From Novosphingobium rosa NBRC 15208 (GTDB taxonomy: Bacteria > Pseudomonadota > Alphaproteobacteria > Sphingomonadales > Sphingomonadaceae), in the NCBI RefSeq assembly GCF_001598555.1, contig NZ_BCZE01000064.1, positions 1 to 46,862 of the forward strand: 46,862 bases of DNA, in the 5' to 3' direction. The translations under genes and the position numbers were made by a program. Positions 16,969 to 23,824 of the stretch are shown one piece after another; within the stretch, counting starts at the first letter, position 1; every line of letters begins with the position of its first letter. The notes under the pieces were generated by a model. It had not been told where the DNA came from. It worked only from the letters and a program-made list of their open reading frames with translations, and did no database searches.

Positions 16969-18207
16969 TCAGCGCAGATGCTTGTGCTTGTCGTGATGGC
17001 GCTTCACCCAACCGATGAAGGCCTTCTGCCAGTTGACCGGCGAGCGCGTTTCGTCTCCGGCAACCCAGCTTTCGAACTCGGCATGCAGCGCATGGAGATC
17101 CCAGCCCGGGCAGGTGGCGCGCAGATAATCGATGGTGTCGTCGGTCATAAAGCCGCGCGTCGCCGCATCCGACAGACCCGCCACCGCCTGACGCACCAGC
17201 GCCTTGGCATCGATCAGTGGTTCGGCAGGCGCTTCCTTTTTCGCGCGAGGGGCTTTGGCCACAGGCGCCACAGGGGCGGGCAGCTCTGCCTCAACCGGCT
17301 TCGCGATCGGTTCCATCACCGGCTGTGCTGAAGAGGAAGGATCGATATCCTTCATCCGGTCCGCGCCATCCTTGCCATCGACGCGGCGCATGCGCAGCAT
17401 CGGCTCACCCTCGCGGCTCGTCTCGACCGAGAGCGCATAGCCGGGCAAATCGTTCTTCTCGGCCAGCTTGAGCATCTCGAACTTGAAGCGGCGATACTGC
17501 CCCTCCGCGCCTGATTTCTCATAGAGCACCGGCATGGAGATGGCGAAGCCCGTCTCCCCTGCCCCGCCCGCATGCTTGCGCGCCACCTTGTAGAGCCAGC
17601 GCTCACGCCCGCCGGTGATGGCGAAATAGGCGCGGTCGATCGACAGCACGCCGCCCTTCATCATCACCCCTTCCCAGAACCAGTTCGACAGTTCGATGGT
17701 CATGCCGCGCGAACGCTCGGTCCTTTCATCGACCAGCTGGGTCCAGCCATCGAGCCAGCTGAAAGTGGCCTCGCGGCGGTTCTCGGCGCGGATGTTGGTC
17801 TTGATGGTGGTGGCGACAAGCCGGTCCAGCGCCTGGCCCAGCAGCTCATAGGCGCGGCCCGTGGTGGGGCGGCCGATGGCGCGCAGCAGGTCATAGGGCA
17901 TGATGTTGAGCTTGCGCGGCACATCGTTGGCCCCGCGCCGCGCCATATCGGCCAGCACGCTGGCGCAATAGATCAGAATGTCCGCATCCCAGATCGTGGC
18001 CATGCCGTAATCGGCATTGGCCGAGACATGGACCCACAGCTTGCCATCGGGGCTGGTGTAATCGATCGGGTTGGAGCGCTTCGATTTGGCCAGGCTGAAG
18101 AAGGGGCGCTCCATCATCTCGCGCTGGTCGCGCAGCGCCAGATCGGAGATATAGGGCAGGAACAGATCGAACTGGTCTGTCGTCGGCGGTTTGCTGGCGC
18201 GGGTCAC
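16969..18207 (-). CDS. repA: RepA plasmid replication initiator (RPA family)
   Basis: A 412-residue replication initiator. The core, DQFDLFLPYISDLALRDQ..., SNPIDYTSPDGKLWVHVSANADYGMATIWDADILIYCAS (about 50-95) and the following winged-helix region match the RPA (Replication initiator protein A) family of alphaproteobacterial plasmids. A proline/alanine-rich linker (about 290-330) joins a C-terminal domain ending in a basic RHHDKHKHLR tail. The longest frame starts at 18270, but that adds MFPRGN, which is simply the translation of a palindromic parS-like site. A GTG at 18207 has AAGGA six bases upstream and is the better start. The iteron array lies just downstream, the palindrome cluster just upstream. 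The presence of this gene makes the window part of a self-replicating secondary replicon. Confidence 0.9.
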   Translation of the reverse strand: MTRASKPPTTDQFDLFLPYISDLALRDQREMMERPFFSLAKSKRSNPIDYTSPDGKLWVHVSANADYGMATIWDADILIYCASVLADMARRGANDVPRKLNIMPYDLLRAIGRPTTGRAYELLGQALDRLVATTIKTNIRAENRREATFSWLDGWTQLVDERTERSRGMTIELSNWFWEGVMMKGGVLSIDRAYFAITGGRERWLYKVARKHAGGAGETGFAISMPVLYEKSGAEGQYRRFKFEMLKLAEKNDLPGYALSVETSREGEPMLRMRRVDGKDGADRMKDIDPSSSAQPVMEPIAKPVEAELPAPVAPVAKAPRAKKEAPAEPLIDAKALVRQAVAGLSDAATRGFMTDDTIDYLRATCPGWDLHALHAEFESWVAGDETRSPVNWQKAFIGWVKRHHDKHKHLR

Positions 18208-18251
18208 GTGCGGTCCTTGGCGAAGTCCGAGCGCGCCCAGCACGACCTTGG

Positions 18252-18269
18252 TGTTTCCCCGGGGAAACA
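18252..18269. promoter_or_regulatory. parS-like palindrome, copy 1
   Basis: TGTTTCCCCGGGGAAACA, a perfect 18-bp palindrome 45 bases upstream of the repA GTG. It keeps the GTTTC...GAAAC arms of chromosomal parS (TGTTTCACGTGAAACA) with a CCCCGGGG-type centre. Its position over the repA leader may let ParB affect repA expression. Confidence 0.8.
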
Positions 18270-18462
18270 TGCGGCAGTCGTATTCGGCGCGATCAAGCGT
18301 GCTTCGGGCGCGCGCGGCTTTCTATCAGTCACGCCCTCGGCTGAATTCCGGGCTGCCAGACAAGCCTTGCGCGAATCTGGTGGCCTTTAATGCCGCCAGC
18401 GAATCTGGCGACGTCAACCATGATGCCGCGAAAACCGTTTTGGAGAAACCCGGCAGGCCGAT

Positions 18463-18478
18463 GTTTCCCCGGGGAAAC
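18463..18478. promoter_or_regulatory. parS-like palindrome, copy 2
   Basis: Exact 16-bp GTTTCCCCGGGGAAAC, 210 bases after copy 1. A 16-bp direct repeat begins at its right arm (see 18475-18520). Confidence 0.8.
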
Positions 18479-18520
18479 GAGCCGCAGGCGAGTTCAACGC
18501 AGTTAAACGAGCCGCAGGCG
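18475..18520. repeat. 16-bp direct repeat next to parS copy 2
   Basis: AAACGAGCCGCAGGCG occurs at 18475-18490 and 18505-18520, 30 bases apart. The first copy shares its AAAC with the palindrome, so the second may be a remnant of a duplicated parS flank. Confidence 0.6.
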
Positions 18521-18693
18521 GGGGGATGTGGTTCAGTTTGGGCAAGGAGAAAGGAAGAGAAAATGCGAGGGTCATCACCCTCGCGCTCCCTTGAATGTCC
18601 ACCTTGCGCCACGGGTTCAGACAAAGAGCCAAAGCCGCAGCCTTGCCAGCATGAAAAGAGATGGCCTGCGGCGCCTTCAATGGGCCTGAACAT

Positions 18694-18709
18694 GTTTCCC
18701 CGGGGAAAC
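18694..18709. promoter_or_regulatory. parS-like palindrome, copy 3
   Basis: Exact 16-bp GTTTCCCCGGGGAAAC, 231 bases after copy 2; flanking T and A extend it to 18 bp. Confidence 0.8.
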
Positions 18710-18900
18710 ACACCAAAGGCCGAACCCGTCAAGCCACCCAAGCGATGGCAACCTTCTCACACCAGGAGGGGATAATGGGGAGGGGCCTCTGCCAAATGAG
18801 ATGAGAGCGTGTGTCCCGGTCAAGCGTGCCGCCATCCAAGCCATCCGGCAATGACCGTCTGGTCCGGCAGGCCTTACGTCATAGACGGCGGGCAAAACAA

Positions 18901-18932
18901 AGGACGATGTTTCCCCGGGGAAACATCGTCCT
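18901..18932. promoter_or_regulatory. parS-like palindrome, copy 4, extended to 32 bp
   Basis: GTTTCCCCGGGGAAAC at 18909-18924 with eight further complementary bases on each side (AGGACGAT on the left, ATCGTCCT on the right), giving a perfect 32-bp palindrome. It lies 61 bases beyond the parB2 stop codon, 215 bases after copy 3. It could also form a hairpin in the parB2 transcript, though no T-tract follows. Confidence 0.8.
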
Positions 18933-18993
18933 CATGCCATCCAGCATTCTTCACAATGCGAAGCCCGAAACGGGCAGGGGCCTCGCCGTGCGG

Positions 18994-20073
18994 TTACGGC
19001 CGCACGCCCTTGCCCTGTTCCTCCAGCGCCACCAGCGCTTCACGGAAGGCATCGACCAGCTCATCGATCCGCGCGCCGGATCCGGCATGCACCCGCACCG
19101 TCGCACCCTGCCGGTTGGCCGAAACCACCGACAAGCCGGTCCGCCCATGATCCGATGTCCAGCTGAACATCGATGCCGCCGGAGCCTCATCCGCACGCGG
19201 CGCTGCCAGCAAGCGCGTCAACACCTCGGCGGCGGGCAGGGCAGGGGAGCCCGTCTTCGCCCGGCTTGCCTGCTCCACAGACAGTGCCTTGGCTGTCCGC
19301 AGGATCGCCGGTGCGGCCAGTCTGTCATCCAGAGCCTGCGCCAGCGGATAGGCCGGTTTCAACTGCACCTCGGCGGGCGAGGCGAAAGCCGCCACCACCG
19401 CATCGGGCAGGCTCGCCACCTTCAGCATCTTGGACAGCCAGCCCTTGGACAGCTTCAGCCGCTCGGCCATCCGGCTCTGGTGATTGCCATAATGCGATTT
19501 GAGCGCGGCGGCATAATTACGCGCCCGCTCCAGATCGGAGACATCCTTGCGCGCCCGGTTCTCCAGATCGGCCAGGCGGAAGGCGGCCTCGTCATCCAGC
19601 TGCGCCACCTGCGCAACGAACATCATCTCCGGATAGGAGTGCGCCCGCAGCCAACTGATCGACCAGTGGCGCCGCGTCCCCGCGATCACCTCATAATCGT
19701 AATCCGGGTCGCCTTCGATGCGGCGCACCACGGCGGGCACCTTCTGCCCGCCCTCGGCCACGATGGAATCGATCAGCTCCTGACACGATGCTTCGGAGAG
19801 ATGCTCATAGGAACGGGCATTGCCGCTCCACACCCGCACCTTGGCCGGGTCGAGCAGCAATTGCGTGACCTGCCGCACCTCGCCGCTGGCCACCCGGGCC
19901 AGAGCGCTCTCGCGGCCCAGCAGCGTGGTGCCGCGCGCGCGCTGCATCCGCAGATCGGGGGCAGGGGAGGGCTCCGGCGCTGCTGCTGTCGATCCAGCAG
20001 GCGTCGTACTTTCGGGAACGCCCTCATCATCGGCCAGAAGGGCGGCAAGGTAGTCGGATTGTTTGCGCGCCAT
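18994..20073 (-). CDS. parB: ParB-family partition protein 2
   Basis: A 359-residue ParB. After a low-complexity Ala/Pro/Thr N-terminus (about 20-45), the ParB domain shows GTRRHWS at 132-138 and ENRARKDVSDLERA at 171-184. The HTH is near 198-222 (HQSRMAERLKLSKGWLSKML). The C-terminal 60 residues (about 300-359) should dimerise. It shares layout and motif spacing with ParB1, but the DNA-reading helix differs (KLSKGWLSKM against KVSESWLTRY), so the two should recognise different sites. The ATG has GGAG five bases upstream. Its gene borders the cluster of four GTTTCCCCGGGGAAAC palindromes, which are its probable targets. parA2 lies 65 bases upstream. Confidence 0.93.
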   Translation of the reverse strand: MARKQSDYLAALLADDEGVPESTTPAGSTAAAPEPSPAPDLRMQRARGTTLLGRESALARVASGEVRQVTQLLLDPAKVRVWSGNARSYEHLSEASCQELIDSIVAEGGQKVPAVVRRIEGDPDYDYEVIAGTRRHWSISWLRAHSYPEMMFVAQVAQLDDEAAFRLADLENRARKDVSDLERARNYAAALKSHYGNHQSRMAERLKLSKGWLSKMLKVASLPDAVVAAFASPAEVQLKPAYPLAQALDDRLAAPAILRTAKALSVEQASRAKTGSPALPAAEVLTRLLAAPRADEAPAASMFSWTSDHGRTGLSVVSANRQGATVRVHAGSGARIDELVDAFREALVALEEQGKGVRP

Positions 20074-20138
20074 ATCAGCTCCGATTCACAAAGGAGGGCG
20101 AGAACATATCGAAAACGCCTGCCTGTAGGCAAGCAAGG

Positions 20139-21389
20139 TCACAGCGCGGCATGAAGCACATCCTCCTCACGCGCAGGCGCCACGCGGCCCCAGCCCTGAC
20201 GGATCAGCTGCTCGATCTGGGCCAGCGATTCATCCAGATTGGCCTTGCAGCGTTTATGGGTCTTGGCGGTGCCGATCGGCTTTTCCAGCTCATAGACGGT
20301 CATCATGCGCAGCGCGGCATGGCTGATCTCGGCGCTTTCCAGAATGGGCACAGGCAGCAGGGCAGGGCCGAAAGCCTGCTCCATGATCGAGCGGACCATG
20401 GCATGGCTGGGATCATTGCCGTCGAACTTCGAACACAGCAGGCGCACGAACTGGTAATCGACGGTGATCCCCGCCGAAACCAGCTGACCGATCACCTGAT
20501 CCATCATCGAGAGGAACTGCACCGTCGAGCAGAAGTCCGGCGTGGTCGCCGCCAGCGGCACCAGCAGCGCATTGGCCGCCTGCATCACCGCCAGCGAGAT
20601 CGTGCCCAGCGCCGGCGGCGGATCGAGCAGCACCACATCGTAATTGCGCGCCAGATCCAGCAGGCCCTGCTTCAGCTTGCGGAACCTTGCGGCCAGCACC
20701 GATTGCCCATCGGAACCGGCGGCGGCCAGCTCATACTCGACATCGAAGAGTTCCAGATTCGAGGGGATCAGATCGACATTGGGCCAGGACGTCGGCTTCA
20801 CCGCGTAAAGCAGATCGGTCTGGGTCGGATCGATCGAAAGATAGGGGTACAGCGTCTCTTCGCGCGTGATGTTGAAATGCGGGTTGAAGCCGAACAGCGT
20901 GGTGGTGGTGGCCTGGCTGTCGCAATCGACCACCAGCACGCGATAGCCCTGCACCGCGAAATAATGCGCCAGATGGGTGGTGACGGTGGATTTGCCCACG
21001 CCGCCCTTGAAGTTCTGCACCGCGATCATCGCGGGCACGTCCATCGGCGCACGCGCGGGGCTGGCGCCCAGCACGTCGCGCATCTTGAGCATATCGTCGA
21101 CCGAATAGCCGATTCGGCGGCCATTCTCGCCCGCCGGGGCAGGGGGCAGGCGGCCATCGTCCTCGGCCATGCGGATGCGGTTGGTCGAGCAGCCCAGCAG
21201 TTGCGCCGCCTCGGCAATGCCGAAACGCACGTTGAGCGCCTTGCGGCTATCGGGCAGAAAAGCCTTGCGGCGCAGGCGTTCGATCATCTTTTCGCCAGCG
21301 GCGGCCAGATCGCCGATCTGATCGACAACGGGATGCAGCGGTGAAGGAAAAGCCGCTCCCGGCTTCATCGCAGAGGACTCATCGATCAT
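20139..21389 (-). CDS. parA: ParA-family partition ATPase 2 with N-terminal HTH
   Basis: A 416-residue type Ia ParA. The N-terminal HTH (FGIAEAAQLLGCSTNRIRMAEDDG, about 56-79, key part AAQLLGCSTNRIRM) precedes the deviant Walker A KGGVGKST at 128-135, Walker A' with Asp155 (VVDCDSQA) and Walker B LLDPPPAL. The ATG at 21389 follows GGGGAAAG; a GTG three codons earlier is also possible. That leader contains TTTCCCCGG (21399-21407), half of the palindrome found four times near parB2, overlapping the Shine-Dalgarno. Residues beyond this in the longest frame are not family-like. Forms an operon with parB2, 65 bases downstream. Confidence 0.92.
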   Translation of the reverse strand: MIDESSAMKPGAAFPSPLHPVVDQIGDLAAAGEKMIERLRRKAFLPDSRKALNVRFGIAEAAQLLGCSTNRIRMAEDDGRLPPAPAGENGRRIGYSVDDMLKMRDVLGASPARAPMDVPAMIAVQNFKGGVGKSTVTTHLAHYFAVQGYRVLVVDCDSQATTTTLFGFNPHFNITREETLYPYLSIDPTQTDLLYAVKPTSWPNVDLIPSNLELFDVEYELAAAGSDGQSVLAARFRKLKQGLLDLARNYDVVLLDPPPALGTISLAVMQAANALLVPLAATTPDFCSTVQFLSMMDQVIGQLVSAGITVDYQFVRLLCSKFDGNDPSHAMVRSIMEQAFGPALLPVPILESAEISHAALRMMTVYELEKPIGTAKTHKRCKANLDESLAQIEQLIRQGWGRVAPAREEDVLHAAL

Positions 21390-21433
21390 TGAATGCACTT
21401 TCCCCGGAAGTCGGAATATTGAACCTTTACCTA

Positions 21434-21464
21434 CCTCATTTGGCAGAAAAGACTTCAATTGGCA
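21434..21464 (-). promoter_or_regulatory. Direct repeats in the parA2 leader
   Basis: CCTCATTTGGCA (21434-21445) and CTTCAATTGGCA (21453-21464) match at 10 of 12 bases, 19 bases apart, about two helical turns. They lie 45-75 bases before the parA2 start, in AT-rich DNA, and could be the operator read by the HTH of ParA2. Confidence 0.4.
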
Positions 21465-22441
21465 ATAATCGATGGTGATTCTTCCCCGGTCTCGATCACG
21501 CGGTTGGCCCACGGGTTGCGACCATGTTTCAGCCAATCCAGACTCTCGCGCCAGAAGCCGTCCTTGTGCCGGTCATGGAACAGGTCGAAATGGCCGATGG
21601 TCTGGCGGCCATAATCCGCCGGATGCAGCAGCACGGCGCTGCGCGGCGCCTGCCTGTAATAGGCCAGCGTGCGGCGGATCGCGGCGCTGGTGCCGATGGT
21701 GTCATCGGCCACCACCACCGCCAGAATGGGGGCTGTCACCGAAGCCATGCGGGCCAGCACCTCGGGGCGTTCGTGGCGCTTGTGGCTGCGCTCGAAGCGG
21801 GGGCCGCGAAAGCTCCATTCATGGGCGACACCGGCGGGCAGATCCTCCAGCCAGCCCAGACGGCGGCCGGGAAAGTAACCGCAGAAAGCCGTGGCGAGCG
21901 GCATCGCCACATGCCATTTGAGGAACAGCTGCAGGCGGTGGCTTTGGGCATAATCACCCCACCATGCATATTGCGCGCCCACGGTCAGCATCCGCGCAAT
22001 CCCAGGCGCGCCGGGGGCAAGGCCTGCCAGAAAGCCGCCGATGCTGTGGCCGATCACGTTCAGCGGCGCGGAAGGGCTGCGCGCGTGCATGAAGCGCAGC
22101 GCGGCGTCGCAGTCGAGCGTACCCCAGTCGCGCCAGCGATAGGAGCAGCCCCGCAGGCGCTCCGGGCGAGAGGCGCCGATGCCGCGATAGTCATAGGTCA
22201 GCACATCGAAGCCATGGTCGGCCAGAAAGCGCGCATAGCGATGGTAATAGCGGGCCTGCACCCCCGTGGCCGGATTGATGACGATGCTTCCCGCGCGGCC
22301 GCCATCCCGGGCCAGCCACAGATGGCCGCCAAGGTTGAGGCCGTCCTGACAGGGCAGGGTGACGGGGCGCGGTCCCCCGGGCAGAGCTTCCGTGCTTGCG
22401 GGCGGCTGCTGGCTCACATCATCCTCATGGCTTTGTCGCAT
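21455..22441 (-). CDS. Alpha/beta hydrolase (serine aminopeptidase S33-like)
   Basis: A cytoplasmic hydrolase of about 328 residues. The nucleophile elbow GHSIGG is at 131-136 (Ser133). The YDYRGIGASRP loop comes before it and is typical of monoglyceride-lipase and S33-type hydrolases. The late VVADDTIGTSAAI segment supplies a candidate Asp and GHFDLF the His. Three starts are possible: 22504 (would place an inverted repeat inside the gene), 22441 (AGAGGG upstream, chosen) and a GTG at 22417 (AGGA upstream). A 15-bp inverted repeat stands just upstream at 22458-22502. The gene follows the LysR gene in the same direction. Substrate unknown. Confidence 0.8.
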   Translation of the reverse strand: MRQSHEDDVSQQPPASTEALPGGPRPVTLPCQDGLNLGGHLWLARDGGRAGSIVINPATGVQARYYHRYARFLADHGFDVLTYDYRGIGASRPERLRGCSYRWRDWGTLDCDAALRFMHARSPSAPLNVIGHSIGGFLAGLAPGAPGIARMLTVGAQYAWWGDYAQSHRLQLFLKWHVAMPLATAFCGYFPGRRLGWLEDLPAGVAHEWSFRGPRFERSHKRHERPEVLARMASVTAPILAVVVADDTIGTSAAIRRTLAYYRQAPRSAVLLHPADYGRQTIGHFDLFHDRHKDGFWRESLDWLKHGRNPWANRVIETGEESPSIIAN

Positions 22442-22457
22442 CGCCCTCTGCCGGGGC

Positions 22458-22502
22458 GCGGTTTGACAAGGCTCGGCCTGGGGCGGGGCCTTGTCAAACC
22501 GC
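22458..22502. promoter_or_regulatory. 15-bp perfect inverted repeat upstream of the hydrolase
   Basis: GCGGTTTGACAAGGC (22458-22472) and GCCTTGTCAAACCGC (22488-22502) are exact complements with a 15-base loop. Each arm contains TTGACA on one strand. It lies between the LysR stop codon and the hydrolase start. It could be an operator over a promoter or an RNA hairpin; there is no T-tract, so it is not a standard terminator. Confidence 0.6.
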
Positions 22503-22537
22503 ACGAAAGTCTTGGCCTTGGGAGAAAGGGGCGGCTG

Positions 22538-23440
22538 TCAGGGCTGCTCCGGTTTGGGGGGCGCGCCAATTTCCGCCAGCAGCCATTCGCAAAAGCGGCG
22601 GATTTTCCGGGCGCGACGGCGGTGGTCGGGGTAGACGATCCAATAGGCCATGCCCAGGCTGGAGACTTGCGGGAACAGCGGCACCAGCCGTTTTTCCGCC
22701 ATATCCTGACGCCAGAAAAAGGGCGTCAGCATGGCCACGCCCTGACCTGCCATCGCCGCATGGCCCTCATTGGCCTGCGAATCCATGCGCACGCCCTGCA
22801 GCGGGGCCTCCCCCGCCTGCGCCAGCCCGGCCTGTTGCAGCCAGCAGGCCCATGACGGATCATGCGGGCTGAGCAGCGGCAGGCGCAACAGGTCTTGCGG
22901 CCGAATCGCCCCGCCCTGCGACGCCAGAAAGCCGGGGCTGCACATCGGCGTGAAATCCTGCTCGATCAGGCGATGCGCCGCCAGACCGGGCCATGATCCA
23001 TAGCCCGAACGCACCGCGACATCGACACCGTCATCGGTGAAATCGGACAGGCCCTCCTGCATCAGCAGCCGTACGGCGATGTCCGGAAAGCGCATCTGGA
23101 ACACCCCGATCCGCCACGCCAGCCAGGTGTTGGCGAAGGTGGGGGTGGTGGAGATCGTCAGCGTGGTCTCATCGTCGAGCCGCATGTCGGCAAAGGCGCT
23201 CTCGATCATGTCGAGCCCCTTGCCGAGCCTGGCCGCCGCGCGCCGCGCCGCATCGGTCAGGATCACGCGCTGGCGTTCGCGCCGGAACAGGGGCTGGCCC
23301 AGATGGCTCTCGATCAGGCGGATCTGGTGGCTGACGGCGGCCTGCGTCATGCCCAACTCGCGGGCGGCGGCGGTGAAATTCTCATGCCGCGCCGCCGCTT
23401 CGAAGACGCGGACCGCCGCCAGAGGAGGAATCTTGCGCAT
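22538..23440 (-). CDS. LysR-family transcriptional regulator (GcvA-like)
   Basis: A 300-residue regulator. The N-terminal winged HTH covers about 1-62, with FTAAARELGMTQAAVSHQIRLIE at 22-44 and the following LFRRERQRVILTDAA wing, which is the GcvA-subgroup pattern. The periplasmic-binding-like effector domain runs from about 90 to the end. A perfect 9-bp inverted repeat with the LysR T-N11-A pattern overlaps its own promoter at 23447-23467, so autoregulation is likely. Possible targets are the downstream hydrolase (same strand) or the genes upstream on the plus strand. Effector unknown. Confidence 0.92.
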   Translation of the reverse strand: MRKIPPLAAVRVFEAAARHENFTAAARELGMTQAAVSHQIRLIESHLGQPLFRRERQRVILTDAARRAAARLGKGLDMIESAFADMRLDDETTLTISTTPTFANTWLAWRIGVFQMRFPDIAVRLLMQEGLSDFTDDGVDVAVRSGYGSWPGLAAHRLIEQDFTPMCSPGFLASQGGAIRPQDLLRLPLLSPHDPSWACWLQQAGLAQAGEAPLQGVRMDSQANEGHAAMAGQGVAMLTPFFWRQDMAEKRLVPLFPQVSSLGMAYWIVYPDHRRRARKIRRFCEWLLAEIGAPPKPEQP

Positions 23441-23446
23441 GGCTTC

Positions 23447-23467
23447 ATCATAAGCACAGCTTATGAT
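23447..23467. promoter_or_regulatory. LysR-type binding site
   Basis: ATCATAAGC-ACA-GCTTATGAT, perfect 9-bp arms, containing T-N11-A (TAAGCACAGCTTA). It lies 7-27 bases upstream of the LysR start codon. Confidence 0.7.
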
Positions 23468-23556
23468 CTGTGTCGATCAATTGGTTGGCGGGCGGTGGGC
23501 GGGGGGCCTAAGCTGCACCGCAGTTGCCCTCCTCTTTCACCAAGGACAGCGCCAAC

Positions 23557-23727
23557 ATGCAACACGCCTCCGCCCCCTGCATGGATCGCGAAACGCCGCC
23601 TTTGTTTCCCACGCTGCGTCGGCTGTGGTCCTGCCTGCTGGCCCTTTCTGCCCGGCAGGTCCGCATCGCTTATGAAAGCCCCTGGGCTGCCCGTCGGAAT
23701 CATGGTCGGGATAAGCCAGGGGCATAG
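23557..23727 (+). CDS. Possible small protein divergent from the LysR gene
   Basis: An open frame of 56 codons starting 116 bases from the LysR start on the opposite strand, with AAGGA upstream but 12 bases away. The product is basic (RRLWSCLLALSARQ). GcvA-like LysR genes often lie divergent from a small basic DUF1127 protein, but the family's typical LDDRLLxDIG motif is absent here, so it may be a decayed copy or not a gene. Confidence 0.25.
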   Translation: MQHASAPCMDRETPPLFPTLRRLWSCLLALSARQVRIAYESPWAARRNHGRDKPGA

Positions 23728-23824
23728 GCCAGGCTTATCAAGCGTGGCGATCCGGCGGCGCGGCATTGCCGCAGGCAGCAAGAGGCGTTAGGCTGGCCGC
23801 TCAACCCCATGACGAGCGGATCGC

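Larger units (their letters stand above)
18208..18993. other. Centromere-like region between repA and parB2
   Basis: A 786-bp noncoding region with four identical palindromes at 210-231 base spacing, a 16-bp direct repeat, a shorter repeat GCGAATCTGG (18371, 18399), and a small hairpin GCCCG-AAA-CGGGC at about 18963-18975 just after parB2. Open frames here read through the palindromes (giving MFPRGN or CFPGET in all copies) and are not genes. The repA promoter should also be here. Confidence 0.7.
23441..23824. other. Intergenic region between LysR and DUF2827 genes
   Basis: This 384-bp region contains the LysR operator (23447-23467), the doubtful small ORF (23557-23727), and a hairpin-like GCCCCTGGGCT / AGCCAGGGGC pair (about 23680-23725, one bulged base). 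The promoter of the DUF2827 pair must lie in its last part, but no clear hexamers are seen. Confidence 0.5.

Noticed and set aside
18191..18775. 194-codon plus-strand frame between repA and parB2
   Set aside because: It reads through three parS-like palindromes, repeating FPRGN, and has no family features or ribosome-binding site.
20005..20019. Iteron-like CGTACTTTCGGGAAC inside parB2
   Set aside because: Single partial match inside a coding region; explained by codon choice, with no further copies around it.
23463..23675. 70-codon frame overlapping the LysR operator
   Set aside because: Its start codon lies within the LysR palindrome, it has no ribosome-binding site and no recognisable features.
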